The notes under the pieces are model-generated. The model ran no database searches. It saw only the letters and a program-made list of their open reading frames with translations, and was not told the origin of the DNA. Below, piece after piece: positions 8,860 to 18,485 of a stretch of DNA of 64,000 nucleotides. Every line of letters starts with the position of its first letter. Position 1 is the stretch's first letter. The position numbers and the translations under genes were made by a program. Source of the DNA: Yoonia vestfoldensis (GTDB lineage Bacteria > Pseudomonadota > Alphaproteobacteria > Rhodobacterales > Rhodobacteraceae); NCBI RefSeq assembly GCF_002158905.1, contig NZ_CP021431.1, forward strand, positions 1,860,001 through 1,924,000, read 5' to 3'.

Positions 8860-9828
8860 TTAGCGCAGGTTTTCGGGGATATTGATGCCGATTTCGGTGT
8901 AATATTGCACCGCACCGGGATGGAACGGCATGAAATTGTTCCGGTCCCAGTTTTCCGCCAGCGTCTCGATCGCCGAGGCGTGGATCTGCACCATGCGGGC
9001 GTTATCCTCGAGCGCCAGCTTGGTGATCTCATAGGCCAGACTGTCGGGAAGCGTCGCATTGGCAATGGCGAAATTCCACATCGACACCGTGGCGACATCA
9101 TTGTCCTGACCGCTGTAGGTGCCTGCCGGAATGGTAAAGCGCGCCATTGACGGCACCGCATCCAGAAAGGTCTGGATGTTGTCATCGCTCATCGACAAAA
9201 AGACCACATCCTGTTCCACGGCCAGCTGGCTGAAAGCACCGGTCGGCAGGCCCGCGGCAAAAACGAACGCATCGATCAACCCGTCGCCCAATTGCCCTGC
9301 CGCATCGGATGCGCCTGCAAAGCTTGCATTGACGTTCATCCCGGTGGCGTCGAAATAGCGCTGCCAATAGGTGGCAGAGGTCCCCGCCGCAGGGCCCATA
9401 TTGACCCGCTTACCGGCCAGATCCTCAAAGCTGGTGATCCCGGATGCGGTCAGCACCGCAGCCTGCAACGGGGTCTGATACATCGGGAACAGCGCGCGCA
9501 GCTGATCCGCCGCAACGCCGGGCATCAATTCGCTTTCGCCATTCATGATTTCTTGGGCGGGGCCGGTGGTGGTGAACCCCAAAAGCGTCTCGCCGGTCTC
9601 GACCAGCACGACATTCTGACCGGGGCCGCCGGTGACTTCGACGCTGGTCGACAGGCCCAGCCTTTCGCCGATCATCGCCCCCAGCCCCGAGCCCCAGACG
9701 AAATAGGCCCCGCCCTGCGATCCGGTGGAAATGCTGAGGCTGTTGGGCCAGCCGTCACGGTCCTGGGCGGCGGCAGGAAGTGCCAGCATGGCACCGGCGA
9801 CAAAGGTTGCGGCAGCGTTCAGTTTCAT
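8860..9828 (-). CDS. TAXI-family TRAP solute receptor
   Basis: A periplasmic receptor of 322 residues. The signal peptide is MKLNAAATFVAGAMLALPAAA, followed by the family pattern SISTGSQGGAYFVWGSGLGAMI. Conserved GPAAGTSATYWQRY and YEITKLALEDNA stretches are present. The start at 9828 is favoured over an upstream in-frame codon because of the GGGAGGAG ribosome site and the signal peptide. It delivers solute to the fused TRAP permease downstream. TAXI receptors bind small carboxylates such as glutamate or 2-oxoglutarate in characterised cases. Confidence 0.9.
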   Translation of the reverse strand: MKLNAAATFVAGAMLALPAAAQDRDGWPNSLSISTGSQGGAYFVWGSGLGAMIGERLGLSTSVEVTGGPGQNVVLVETGETLLGFTTTGPAQEIMNGESELMPGVAADQLRALFPMYQTPLQAAVLTASGITSFEDLAGKRVNMGPAAGTSATYWQRYFDATGMNVNASFAGASDAAGQLGDGLIDAFVFAAGLPTGAFSQLAVEQDVVFLSMSDDNIQTFLDAVPSMARFTIPAGTYSGQDNDVATVSMWNFAIANATLPDSLAYEITKLALEDNARMVQIHASAIETLAENWDRNNFMPFHPGAVQYYTEIGINIPENLR

Positions 9829-9931
9829 GGTGTTTCTCCTCCCATGGGTTCCTCGGGCATCGCATTCCTCGTTTTGCGATGGCCGTTGATGAACCTTGCA
9901 AGCTGCCGCCAGACCGCTCAATGCGCCGAAA

Positions 9932-9937
9932 ATTATA
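9932..9937 (-). promoter_or_regulatory. TATAAT -10 element of the TAXI-TRAP operon
   Basis: A perfect TATAAT on the minus strand lies about 105 bases before the receptor start. No good -35 box sits at the right distance, which fits a promoter needing an activator. The LysR gene ends immediately upstream. The surrounding AATATAATTT resembles TATATAATTC in the lysR-dehydrogenase gap. Confidence 0.4.
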
Positions 9938-9953
9938 TTCAATTTCGTTATGA

Positions 9954-10868
9954 TCAGGCGCTGTCTTCGATCTCTTTCAAATGATCATCCAACGTGGCCA
10001 GCAAGGCGTCGCGCTGCGCATCCCTTGTGCCACGGGTCCAGGCCGCCGCCAGGATCAGTTTCGACAATGTCCGCCCCGGTGCCACCTCGAGCGGCACAAA
10101 GCTGACGCCCGGCACCGAGATCCGCGCCGTCCAGCGCGGCACGATGGCAAGGCCGGTGCCGGTCGCGACCAGATTGACAATCGTGTGTTTTTCTTCCGCC
10201 ACCTGCGCGATCCGCGCGGTCAGCCCGGCATCAAGGAACAATTTGATCGTCAGGTCATGCGAATGCGGCCGCGACCGGCGGTCCGGCACGATCAGGGGCG
10301 CATCCGCCAGATCGGTGATCGCGATCCGGGGTTGGCGCGCCAGCGGATGATCGGTTGGCAAGGCGACCACGGCCGTTTCAAAGAACAATGTGCGAAAGGT
10401 GATGCGCGGGTCGCGGATATCGGGGGGCCTGCAAAACACGATATCCAGGCTGCCGCTAAGCAGTTTCGGCAAAAGATGGATGGTCTTTTGTTCGACAAGC
10501 TGCACCTCGATCGCGGGATGCGCCGCGCGCAGATGCTGCAACAGCTGCGGCATCAGCCCTGCCGCCGCGCTGTCGATGGCCCCGACTTTCAGCACCGGCG
10601 TCTGGCGTCGGCGCAGCCCGCGCAAACGCGCGTCCAGCCGGTCGGCCTGCGCCACCAGCGCGCGCGCATCCTCGAGGATGGCGGCCCCCGCCTCGGTCAA
10701 AGCGACCGACCGCGTGGTGCGCAGGAACAGCCGCGTTTCCAGCCGGTCTTCGAGAATGCGGATCTGGCGACCCAGCGAGGCGGGCAGCATATCCAGCGAT
10801 TGCGCCGCGCGCCCGAAATGCAGCAGATCGGCGACAGCCAGAAAGCAGCGCAATTGATGCGTATCCAT
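9954..10868 (-). CDS. LysR-family transcriptional regulator
   Basis: A 304-residue regulator with an N-terminal winged helix-turn-helix (QLRCFLAVADLLHFGRAAQSL, then RQIRILEDRLETRLFLRTTR) and a LysR substrate-binding domain. It has a strong GGAAGGA ribosome site. It is transcribed away from the dehydrogenase gene and towards the TAXI-TRAP genes. It therefore probably controls one or both in response to a carboxylate inducer; the target is inferred from position. Confidence 0.9.
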   Translation of the reverse strand: MDTHQLRCFLAVADLLHFGRAAQSLDMLPASLGRQIRILEDRLETRLFLRTTRSVALTEAGAAILEDARALVAQADRLDARLRGLRRRQTPVLKVGAIDSAAAGLMPQLLQHLRAAHPAIEVQLVEQKTIHLLPKLLSGSLDIVFCRPPDIRDPRITFRTLFFETAVVALPTDHPLARQPRIAITDLADAPLIVPDRRSRPHSHDLTIKLFLDAGLTARIAQVAEEKHTIVNLVATGTGLAIVPRWTARISVPGVSFVPLEVAPGRTLSKLILAAAWTRGTRDAQRDALLATLDDHLKEIEDSA

Positions 10869-10885
10869 GATGCGGGTCCTTCCCC

Positions 10886-10915
10886 TTGGCGCATTATTTC
10901 ATTTCTGTATATAAT
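10886..10915 (+). promoter_or_regulatory. Promoter in the lysR-dehydrogenase gap
   Basis: TTGGCG (10886-10891) and a perfect TATAAT (10910-10915) are separated by 18 bases on the plus strand, in a notably AT-rich stretch (about 10891-10930). This would give the dehydrogenase mRNA a leader of roughly 160 bases. The region is also the expected LysR binding site; direct repeats of TTCATT are visible. Confidence 0.4.
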
Positions 10916-11082
10916 TCATTGCAAATTGAGCCGTCCAGCCCCTTGCCCCTAATCTGGCGCTGTGACTGCCGGACGGCATCGCGGGGGGACAGCAGGCAAG
11001 GGGCAAGCGCACCGCCTGGGGTCTGCGCTGCGGCCGGCTGGAAAACGCGACGGGAAACGGGCCGCAAAAGGATATGATCGCC

Positions 11083-12156
11083 ATGAAACATTACAAGATA
11101 GCTGCCATCCCCGCCGATGGCATCGGCCCCGAAGTGATCGCCGCCGGTCTTCAGGCGCTTGACGCCTTGGCGCGGCGCGATGGCGGTTTTGCGCTGGATG
11201 TCACCCAGTTTGACTGGGGGTCAGAACGCTATCGCCAGACCGGCGCGATGATGCCTGCGGATGGGACCGCGCAGCTGCGCGCGTTTGATGCGATCTTTTT
11301 CGGCGCGGTGGGCGCGCCCGATGTGCCTGATCACATCACGCTATGGGGCCTGCGCCTGCCGATCTGCCAGGGCTTTGACCAATATGCCAATGTCCGCCCC
11401 ACCCGTATCTTGCCGGGGATCGTGTCACCGCTGGCCAATATCGGGCCGGGCGATCTGGATTGGGTGATCGTGCGCGAAAATTCTGAAGGCGAATATTCCG
11501 GCCATGGCGGGCGCGCCCATAAGGGCCTGCCCGAAGAGGTCGGCACCGAAGTCGCGATCTTTACCCGTGTCGGCGTGACCCGAATCATGCGCTATGCATT
11601 CCAGCTGGCCCAATCGCGCCCGCGCAAATTTCTGACCGTGGTCACGAAATCCAATGCGCAAAGGTTTGGCATGGTCATGTGGGATGAAATCGCCGCCGAA
11701 GTCGCGCAGGATTTTCCCGATGTGACCTGGGACAAGATGCTGGTCGATGCGATGACGGTGCGGATGGTGAAAAACCCGCGCAGTCTGGACACGATCGTGG
11801 CGACCAATCTGCATGCGGATATCCTGTCCGATCTTGCCGGTGCGCTGGCCGGCAGCCTGGGGGTCGCGCCCACGGCCAATATCGACCCCGAACGCCGCTA
11901 TCCGTCGATGTTCGAACCGATCCATGGCTCGGCTTTCGATATCACCGGCAAAGGCATTGCCAATCCGGTGGCGACTTTCTGGACGGCAGCGCAGATGCTG
12001 GATCACCTGGGCGAACCCGCCGCCGCCCAAAGGATGATGCGGGCGGTCGAAAAGGTCTGCGCCGAGAGCGTGATGACCCCCGATGTCGGCGGCACCGCCA
12101 CAACGCAAGAGGTCACCGACGCCGTCTGCGAAGCGATCCGCGCCGAGAATATCTGA
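11083..12156 (+). CDS. D-malate / tartrate dehydrogenase (isocitrate/isopropylmalate DH family)
   Basis: An NAD-dependent beta-decarboxylating dehydrogenase, 357 residues, starting AAIPADGIGPEVIAAG. The family signature NLHADILSDLAGALAGSLG lies near residue 245. Family members act on D-malate, tartrate, isocitrate or 3-isopropylmalate. The absence of leuCD neighbours and the presence of a LysR and TRAP importer point to the DmlA/TtuC type. The ATG at 11083 has an AAAGGA site ten bases upstream; ATG 11074 would be only one base from it. Confidence 0.85.
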   Translation: MKHYKIAAIPADGIGPEVIAAGLQALDALARRDGGFALDVTQFDWGSERYRQTGAMMPADGTAQLRAFDAIFFGAVGAPDVPDHITLWGLRLPICQGFDQYANVRPTRILPGIVSPLANIGPGDLDWVIVRENSEGEYSGHGGRAHKGLPEEVGTEVAIFTRVGVTRIMRYAFQLAQSRPRKFLTVVTKSNAQRFGMVMWDEIAAEVAQDFPDVTWDKMLVDAMTVRMVKNPRSLDTIVATNLHADILSDLAGALAGSLGVAPTANIDPERRYPSMFEPIHGSAFDITGKGIANPVATFWTAAQMLDHLGEPAAAQRMMRAVEKVCAESVMTPDVGGTATTQEVTDAVCEAIRAENI

Positions 12157-12373
12157 CGCGGTGATGCCCGCCTGCCGCCGGGGATGACGATTCGACCGGG
12201 CGGGGATCAGAGCCGTATCACGGGCGCGCATGATGCGCGGCCCGCCGCGATGTCATGAATGCCACCGCCACCGGGCAGATGCTGGCAGGCCCTTGTTTTC
12301 AGGGGGTTTCAGCCCGTATTCGGCGCGTTTATGACCCTCGCGGCAGGGCCGAAAAAACAGGCAAATGGCCGCT

Positions 12374-12413
12374 TTGTCATATTGCTGTTACAAAACTGAA
12401 ACAAGAGCGTCAC
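12374..12413 (+). promoter_or_regulatory. Pho box array upstream of pstS
   Basis: Four 7-base half-sites repeat every 11 bases: TTGTCAT (12374), CTGTTAC (12385), CTGAAAC (12396) and GCGTCAC (12407), with spacers ATTG, AAAA and AAGA. This is the PhoB binding layout (CTGTCAT-like repeats with A-rich four-base spacers) and amounts to two adjoining boxes. A weak -10 candidate, GATTAG, begins near 12421. The rest of the 318-base gap 12157-12474 shows no gene and no other recognisable site. Confidence 0.85.
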
Positions 12414-12474
12414 CTGAGAAGATTAGGCACCGGCCCAGGGCAACGCATGTCCTAGCTAAATTTCAGGAGAAGCC

Positions 12475-13509
12475 ATGTTCAATCTCAAAGTTTCCGCGTC
12501 GGTCCTTGCGATCGCCGCCGTTTCCGCCACTGCAGCGGCCGCCCGTGACGAAATCCGCGTTGTTGGTTCGTCCACAGTATTTCCTTACAGCCAAGCCGTT
12601 GCTGAACAATTTTCCAATATGATCGGCGCGCCATCGCCCATCGTCGAATCCACCGGCACCGGTGGCGGCATGCAGATTTTCTGCGGCGGTATCGGTGAAC
12701 AGCATGCTGACATGACCGGCGCATCGCGCGCCATGAAATCGGGTGAATTCGAATTGTGCCAGACCAATGGCGTGACCGATATCACCGAGATCTATTTCGG
12801 CTCTGACGGCCTGTCGATTGCCATGTCGCGCGCGGCAGATTTTGACTGGGACCTGACCCTGACAGAAATCTTCCTGGCGCTGGCAGCGCAGGTTCCCGTT
12901 GATGGCGCATGGGCCGATAACCCCTATACCACATGGAACCAGATCAACCCCGATCTGCCCGAAGTCAGCATTCTGGCCTATGGCCCCCCACCAACATCGG
13001 GCACCCGTGACGCCTTTGTCGAACTGGCGATGCATGCCGGTTGCGAAGAGCTGGATTTCGTCAAGGACGGCGGTTTCGACAGTGATTGGGTCAGCGCAAA
13101 TTGTTCGCGCATGCGCACCGACGGGCCATTCGTCGAAGCCGGCGAAAACGATAACCTGATCGTGCAGCGCCTGCAGGCGGATGCCAATGCCATGGGTATC
13201 TTTGGTTATTCCTTCCTGTTCGAAAACACCGATACGCTGAAAGCTGTCCAGATCGGCGGCGTCGAGCCTTCGGTGGATACAATCGCATCGGGTGATTACC
13301 CCGTGTCGCGGCCGCTGTTCGTTTACGTCAAGAACGCCCATCGCGGCGTGATCCCGAACCTGCAGGAATTCGTCGAAGAATTCGTGTCGGAAGATGCAAT
13401 CGGTTTTGGTGGTTACCTGTCCGAGCGTGGCCTGGTGCCATTGGCCGATGCCCGCCGCGAACAGACCCGCGACGACTCGATCAATGCCGTGACCTTCACG
13501 ATGGAATAA
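12475..13509 (+). CDS. pstS: Phosphate ABC transporter substrate-binding protein
   Basis: A periplasmic phosphate-binding protein of 344 residues with signal peptide MFNLKVSASVLAIAAVSATAAAA, followed by RVVGSSTVFPYSQAVAEQF and VESTGTGGGMQIFCGG. These are phosphate-contact regions of the family. AGGAGA sits five bases before the start. It is the first gene of the Pho-box operon and is followed by a strong terminator, so it should be made in excess of the membrane parts. Membership of the long alphaproteobacterial PstS group is inferred from sequence character. Confidence 0.93.
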   Translation: MFNLKVSASVLAIAAVSATAAAARDEIRVVGSSTVFPYSQAVAEQFSNMIGAPSPIVESTGTGGGMQIFCGGIGEQHADMTGASRAMKSGEFELCQTNGVTDITEIYFGSDGLSIAMSRAADFDWDLTLTEIFLALAAQVPVDGAWADNPYTTWNQINPDLPEVSILAYGPPPTSGTRDAFVELAMHAGCEELDFVKDGGFDSDWVSANCSRMRTDGPFVEAGENDNLIVQRLQADANAMGIFGYSFLFENTDTLKAVQIGGVEPSVDTIASGDYPVSRPLFVYVKNAHRGVIPNLQEFVEEFVSEDAIGFGGYLSERGLVPLADARREQTRDDSINAVTFTME

Positions 13510-13526
13510 ACGCCATCTGGCGACAG

Positions 13527-13554
13527 ACTGCCCGGCCAAGGTCGGGCAGTTTTT
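13527..13554 (+). terminator. Attenuating terminator between pstS and pstC
   Basis: ACTGCCCG (13527-13534) pairs with CGGGCAGT (13543-13550) across an eight-base loop and runs directly into a T-tract. This is a textbook intrinsic terminator just after pstS. Partial read-through would supply the downstream pstCAB-phoU-phoB genes. Confidence 0.85.
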
Positions 13555-13575
13555 ACTTTGACTTCGGGTGATACC

Positions 13576-14952
13576 ATGACCTTGACCGCCTTTGTGATCC
13601 TTTTCGTGCTTGCCGCTCTGGCCTATGTGCTGAACCGCCGCGCGGCTGCTGCGATCGTCTCTGGGGGGCAAAGGTTACATTCGTTAACCCAATTCCACGG
13701 GCTTTATGCCCTGCTGACCGTGCTGGTGCCGGTCTTTGTTATTTTGTGCCTTTTCATCGCGCTGAAAACCACGGCCATCAATGCGATGGTGATGGGCGGT
13801 TTGCCCGATGGCGTGCTGGACGGTCTGGATACCGGCGGCGTGCAATTGGTGCTGGCAGAGATCCGGTCCGTGTCGCGCGGCCAGATCTTTGGCACGCCCG
13901 AAGCCTGGAAAATCGCCGCGGCGGACCGGCTGGTCGCTTTGTCCTATAACGCCGATATCTTGCTGGTCGTGCTGGTGGGGGCAACCGCGCTGGGCTTGTT
14001 GCTTTTCGCGCGCTGGCGCGTCAGCGCAGAATTCCGCGCCCGCCAGGCCAGCGAAGGCATCGTGCTGGGGCTGATGATCGCCTGTTCGCTGGTGGCCATC
14101 CTGACCACGATCGGGATCGTTTTCGCGCTGGTCTTCGAGGCCTATCGGTTTTTCCAGATGGTCTCTTTCACCGAATTCCTGTTCGGCGTGAATTGGGAAC
14201 CGCAAATCCCGATCCGCGCCGATCAGATCGCGGCCGAGGGTGCTTTTGGCTGGTTGCCGGTGATCGTCGGCACGATGGTCGTGGGCACGGTGGCCATGGT
14301 GCTGGCAACGCCGGTCGGGCTGTTGTCGGCGATCTATCTGAATGAATTCGCGCCGCGCAAAGTGCGGTCCGTGGTCAAGCCTTTGTTGGAAATCCTCGCC
14401 GGGATCCCCACCGTGGTCTACGGCTTTTTCGCGATCCTTGTGGTGGCGCCTGCGCTGCGCAGCGGCGGGGCCGATCTGGGGCTGGATATTTCGCCCAATA
14501 CCGCGCTGGCGGCGGGCGGTGTGATGGGGATCATGCTGATCCCGTTCATTTCATCCTTTGCCGATGACGCGCTGGCCGCCGTGCCGCGCAGCCTGCGCGA
14601 CGGGTCCATCGCCTTGGGGGCGACGCGCGGGGAAACCATGCTCAAAGTGCTGTTCCCTGCCGCCATTCCGGGCATCGTTGGCGGCATTCTGCTGGCGATC
14701 AGCCGCGCCATCGGCGAGACGATGATCGTGGTGATGGCCGCCGGCCTGATGGCCAAGATGACGATCAACCCGCTGGATTCGGTGACCACGGTGACCGTGC
14801 AGATCGTCACCTTGCTGATCGGCGACACCGCCTTTGACAACCCCAAGACGCTGGCCGCCTTTGCGCTGGGTCTGATGTTGTTCATCCTGACATTGGGCAT
14901 CAACGTGCTGGCCCTGCGTATCGTGCGCAAATACCGCGAAATCTATGATTGA
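13576..14952 (+). CDS. pstC: Phosphate ABC transporter permease PstC
   Basis: An inner-membrane permease of 458 residues, well above the roughly 320 of E. coli PstC. The extra length is an N-terminal half with several membrane segments, typical of alphaproteobacterial PstC. The permease core runs from GTMVVGTVAMVLATPVGLL through LKVLFPAAIPGIVGG. ATG 13576 is preferred to TTG 13558 because the TTG would fall right after the terminator T-tract with no ribosome site. Confidence 0.92.
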   Translation: MTLTAFVILFVLAALAYVLNRRAAAAIVSGGQRLHSLTQFHGLYALLTVLVPVFVILCLFIALKTTAINAMVMGGLPDGVLDGLDTGGVQLVLAEIRSVSRGQIFGTPEAWKIAAADRLVALSYNADILLVVLVGATALGLLLFARWRVSAEFRARQASEGIVLGLMIACSLVAILTTIGIVFALVFEAYRFFQMVSFTEFLFGVNWEPQIPIRADQIAAEGAFGWLPVIVGTMVVGTVAMVLATPVGLLSAIYLNEFAPRKVRSVVKPLLEILAGIPTVVYGFFAILVVAPALRSGGADLGLDISPNTALAAGGVMGIMLIPFISSFADDALAAVPRSLRDGSIALGATRGETMLKVLFPAAIPGIVGGILLAISRAIGETMIVVMAAGLMAKMTINPLDSVTTVTVQIVTLLIGDTAFDNPKTLAAFALGLMLFILTLGINVLALRIVRKYREIYD

Positions 14953-14963
14953 GGCTTTGATCA

Positions 14964-16259
14964 ATGGCTGACACCACCCATAGCGGCGCACCCGTCCCGC
15001 AGCGCACATCCCTGACCGAGACATCGGCCGCAATCACCAAGCGCAAGCGCAAGGATCTTGTGTTGCAGGGCTTTGGCCTGACCGCGATCTTCATCGCCTT
15101 TTCGGTGATGTTCCTGCTGTTCGCTTCCTTGATCAGCAGCGGCTATACCGCCTTTGTGCAGACCCATGTGACGCTGGATGTCTATATCGACCCCGAAGAG
15201 GTCAGCGTCGAGGCCCTGCCCCGTGGCGGGTTCCAGGATGTGCTGCAAGCCGCCATTCTGGCCAAAGTGCCCAGCGCCGACCCGCAAACCGATGCGCGCA
15301 ATCTGCGAGGCATCCTGTCCAATGGCGCGCAATTCTATCTGCGCGACAGGGTCGTGGCCGACACCAGCCTGATCGGCCAGACGATTTCGATCACGGTGCC
15401 GGTATCGGACCCTTATGACCAGCTGAACAAGGGCAATATCGACCGCGCCACCCCGGAATCCCAGCGCCGTCTGGATGATCAGGCCGTCGGATGGTTTGAC
15501 GAATTGATCGCCGCTGGCGCGATCTCCAAGCCGCTGAATTTCGCGCTGCTGACCAATGCCGACAGCCGCTTTCCGGAACTGGCGGGGCTGCGCGGCGCCT
15601 TGGTCGGCACGTTCTGGGCCTTGCTGGTCTGTTTCGTGATTTCCTTTCCCATCGGGATCGGTGCGGCGATCTATCTGGAAGAATTCGCGCCCAAGAACAA
15701 AGTTTCCGATTTCATCGAGGTGAATATCAACAACCTTGCCGCCGTGCCATCGGTTGTCTTTGGTCTGCTCGCCCTCGCGGTATTCCTGAATTATTTCGGC
15801 ATGCCGCGATCGGCCCCTTTCGTGGGCGGGTTGACGCTGGCGCTGATGACCATGCCCACGATCATCATCGCCACGCGCGCCGCGCTGAAGGCCGTGCCGC
15901 CGTCGATCCGCGAAGCGGCGCTGGGTGTGGGCGCGTCCAAACAGCAGGTGGTGTTCAACCATGTGCTGCCCCTGGCGATGCCCGGCATCCTGACCGGCAC
16001 GATCATCGGTCTGGCCCAGGCCCTGGGGGAAACCGCGCCTTTGCTGCTGATCGGGATGAATGCCTTTATCACCTCGGCCGCCTCTTCGCCCTTTGACGCG
16101 GCGACCGCCCTGCCCACCCAGATCTTCATCTGGGCCGACAGTCCCGAACGCGGCTTTGTCAGCCGGACCTCTGCTGCTATTCTGGTCTTGCTGACCTTCC
16201 TGATCTTCATGAACGGGATCGCCATCTACCTGCGCAGCAAATTTGAACGCCGTTGGTAA
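14964..16259 (+). CDS. pstA: Phosphate ABC transporter permease PstA (DUF3333 N-terminus)
   Basis: A 431-residue partner of PstC. After one membrane helix ([20 protein letters not shown]) comes a periplasmic region of about 170 residues of the DUF3333 type. The core permease domain follows ([46 protein letters not shown]). GAGG lies nine bases before the ATG. It is 11 bases after pstC. Confidence 0.92.
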   Translation: MADTTHSGAPVPQRTSLTETSAAITKRKRKDLVLQGFGLTAIFIAFSVMFLLFASLISSGYTAFVQTHVTLDVYIDPEEVSVEALPRGGFQDVLQAAILAKVPSADPQTDARNLRGILSNGAQFYLRDRVVADTSLIGQTISITVPVSDPYDQLNKGNIDRATPESQRRLDDQAVGWFDELIAAGAISKPLNFALLTNADSRFPELAGLRGALVGTFWALLVCFVISFPIGIGAAIYLEEFAPKNKVSDFIEVNINNLAAVPSVVFGLLALAVFLNYFGMPRSAPFVGGLTLALMTMPTIIIATRAALKAVPPSIREAALGVGASKQQVVFNHVLPLAMPGILTGTIIGLAQALGETAPLLLIGMNAFITSAASSPFDAATALPTQIFIWADSPERGFVSRTSAAILVLLTFLIFMNGIAIYLRSKFERRW

Positions 16260-16270
16260 AGGACAGCATC

Positions 16271-17068
16271 ATGGATGACCTCAGACGCATTGAAAGAACC
16301 ACCGACATGAGTGACACAAAGATTTCCGCCAAAGGTGTGCAGGTCTATTACGCCGAGACACATGCGATCAAGGATGTCAGCGTCGATATCGGCGACAAGA
16401 CCGTGACGGCCTTTATCGGCCCCTCGGGCTGCGGCAAATCCACCTTTCTGCGCTGCCTGAACCGGATGAATGACACGATCGACATCTGCCGCGTGCAGGG
16501 CAGCATCACGATGGATGGTCAGGATATCTATGATCCGCGCGTCGATCCGGTGCAATTGCGTGCCAAGGTCGGGATGGTGTTCCAGAAACCCAACCCTTTC
16601 CCCAAATCAATCTATGACAACGTGGCTTATGGCCCCAAGATCCACGGGCTGGCCCGCACCAAGGCCGATATGGACCAGATCGTCGAAGCGTCGCTGCGCC
16701 GCGCCGCGCTGTGGAACGAGGTCAAGGACCGGCTCGACGCGCCCGGCACCGGCCTGTCGGGGGGCCAGCAGCAGCGCCTGTGCATCGCCCGCGCTGTCGC
16801 CACCGCCCCCGAGGTGCTGCTGATGGATGAACCCTGTTCGGCGCTTGACCCGATTGCCACCGCCCAGATCGAGGAATTGATCGACGAATTGCGCCAGCAA
16901 TTCTCGGTGGTGATCGTCACCCATTCGATGCAACAGGCCGCCCGCGTCAGCCAGAAAACCGCCTTTTTCCACCTGGGTCATCTGGTCGAATTCAACGAGA
17001 CCGACCAAATTTTCACCAACCCCCAAGACCCGCGCACCGAAAGCTATATCACCGGCAGGATCGGGTAA
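16271..17068 (+). CDS. pstB: Phosphate ABC transporter ATPase PstB
   Basis: The energising subunit, 265 residues, with Walker [10 protein letters not shown], PstB-specific [10 protein letters not shown], signature [14 protein letters not shown] and Walker [13 protein letters not shown]. The ATG at 16271 has AAAGGA seven bases upstream. An inner ATG at 16307 ([10 protein letters not shown]) is a possible shorter start with a poorer site, and a TTG at 16253 would overlap pstA. Confidence 0.93.
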   Translation: MDDLRRIERTTDMSDTKISAKGVQVYYAETHAIKDVSVDIGDKTVTAFIGPSGCGKSTFLRCLNRMNDTIDICRVQGSITMDGQDIYDPRVDPVQLRAKVGMVFQKPNPFPKSIYDNVAYGPKIHGLARTKADMDQIVEASLRRAALWNEVKDRLDAPGTGLSGGQQQRLCIARAVATAPEVLLMDEPCSALDPIATAQIEELIDELRQQFSVVIVTHSMQQAARVSQKTAFFHLGHLVEFNETDQIFTNPQDPRTESYITGRIG

Positions 17069-17079
17069 GGACCATGACC

Positions 17080-17796
17080 ATGAACGACAATCATATCGTC
17101 GCCTCTTTTGACCGTGACCTTGAAAGCATCCAGGCCACCATGATCAAGATGGGCGGCCTTGTCGAACAGGCGCTTGCGGATTCCGCACAGGCGCTGCGCA
17201 AGCGTGACGATGCGCTGGCGCAAACCATCCGCCGGGGCGACAAGGTGATCGACGATCTCGATATCGTGCTGAAATCGGATGCGGCCCGCCTTTTGGCGCT
17301 GCGCTCGCCGACGGCCAAGGATTTGCGTCTGGTGCTGGCCGTGATGGAGATCAGCTCGCATCTGGAACGCTGCGGCGATTACGCCAAGAATATCGCCAAA
17401 CGCACCATCGCCATGTCGGGTGCCCCGGCGATAGAGGGCACGCTATCGGATATGGCGCGGATGTCGGCCTTTGTCGAAACCATGGTCCGCGACGCGCTGG
17501 ACGCCTTTATCCAGCGCGACCCGGTCAAGGCGGCCGAAATCATCGCACGCGACGCCGAAGCGGACCAGATTTACAACACGCTGTTCCGGTCCTTCCTGAC
17601 CCATATGATGGAAGACCACAAGAATATCACCGTGGGCATGCATCTGCATTTCATCGCCAAGAATATCGAACGCGTGGGCGATCATGCGACGGGGATCGCC
17701 GAACAGACGATCTATGCCGTCACCGGGGCTTTGCCCGAGGATGACCGCCCCAAACAGGACAATACCACCTCGGCGCTTTTGGAAAGTGATGTCTGA
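17080..17796 (+). CDS. phoU: Phosphate signalling protein PhoU
   Basis: A 238-residue, all-helical protein with two PhoU repeats (SFDRDLESIQATMIKMGGL and HMMEDHKNITVGMHLHFIAKNIERVGDH). The conserved metal-site helices ERCGDYAKNIAKR and ERVGDHATGIAE are present. It links PstSCAB activity to the PhoR/PhoB system. ATG 17080 is eight bases from AAGGA; ATG 17074 is only two bases from it. The stop overlaps the phoB start. Confidence 0.92.
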   Translation: MNDNHIVASFDRDLESIQATMIKMGGLVEQALADSAQALRKRDDALAQTIRRGDKVIDDLDIVLKSDAARLLALRSPTAKDLRLVLAVMEISSHLERCGDYAKNIAKRTIAMSGAPAIEGTLSDMARMSAFVETMVRDALDAFIQRDPVKAAEIIARDAEADQIYNTLFRSFLTHMMEDHKNITVGMHLHFIAKNIERVGDHATGIAEQTIYAVTGALPEDDRPKQDNTTSALLESDV

Positions 17797-18485
17797 TGGC
17801 CGATCTGCAACCATCTGTTCTGGTGGTCGAGGATGAACCCGCACAGCGCGAAGTGCTGGCCTATAACCTCGAAAGCGAAGGGTTTCGCGTGATCAAGGCC
17901 GCCGATGGCAGCGAGGCCTTGCTGCTGATCGAGGAAGAACAGCCCGATCTGATCCTGCTGGATTGGATGCTGCCCGGCACATCGGGCATTGAAATCTGCC
18001 GCCAGATCAAAAGCCGCCCTGCCTTTCGGATGACGCCGGTCATCATGCTGTCAGCACGGTCCGAAGAGGTGGACAAGGTCCGCGGTCTGGAAACCGGTGC
18101 CGATGATTACATCTCCAAGCCTTATTCGATCATCGAGCTTCTGGCGCGGGTCAAGGCGCATCTGCGCCGGTCGCGTCCTGCCACGATGGGCGAAAGGCTG
18201 GTCTATCACGACATCCTGCTGGATTCCGAGACCCACAAGGTGTTTCGCGGCGAAAAGGAATTAAAGCTCGGGCCGACCGAATTTCGCCTGCTGACCACTT
18301 TCATGGAAAAGCCCGGCCGCGTCTGGAGCCGGGATCAGCTGCTGGACCGGGTCTGGGGGCGCGATATCTATGTCGATACGCGCACCGTCGATGTCCATGT
18401 CGGCCGCTTGCGCAAAGTGCTGGGCAGCCATGGCGGCGAGGATCTGATCCGCACCGTGCGCGGCGCGGGATATGCGCTTGGCTAG
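17796..18485 (+). CDS. phoB: Phosphate regulon response regulator PhoB
   Basis: A 229-residue OmpR-type regulator. The receiver domain has the acidic cluster VVEDEPAQRE, phospho-acceptor Asp56 in LILLDWMLPG and the conserved Lys in ISKPYS. The C-terminal winged helix includes LGPTEFRLLTTFMEKPGRVWSRDQLLDRVWG. It binds Pho boxes such as the one before pstS, giving autoregulation. No phoR kinase gene is adjacent. Confidence 0.93.
   Translation: MADLQPSVLVVEDEPAQREVLAYNLESEGFRVIKAADGSEALLLIEEEQPDLILLDWMLPGTSGIEICRQIKSRPAFRMTPVIMLSARSEEVDKVRGLETGADDYISKPYSIIELLARVKAHLRRSRPATMGERLVYHDILLDSETHKVFRGEKELKLGPTEFRLLTTFMEKPGRVWSRDQLLDRVWGRDIYVDTRTVDVHVGRLRKVLGSHGGEDLIRTVRGAGYALG

Noticed and set aside
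7285..9150. 621-residue plus-strand open frame opposite the TRAP permease and TAXI receptor
   Set aside because: Very rich in His, Arg, Gln and Asp with no recognisable fold; the minus strand has two well-supported transport genes.
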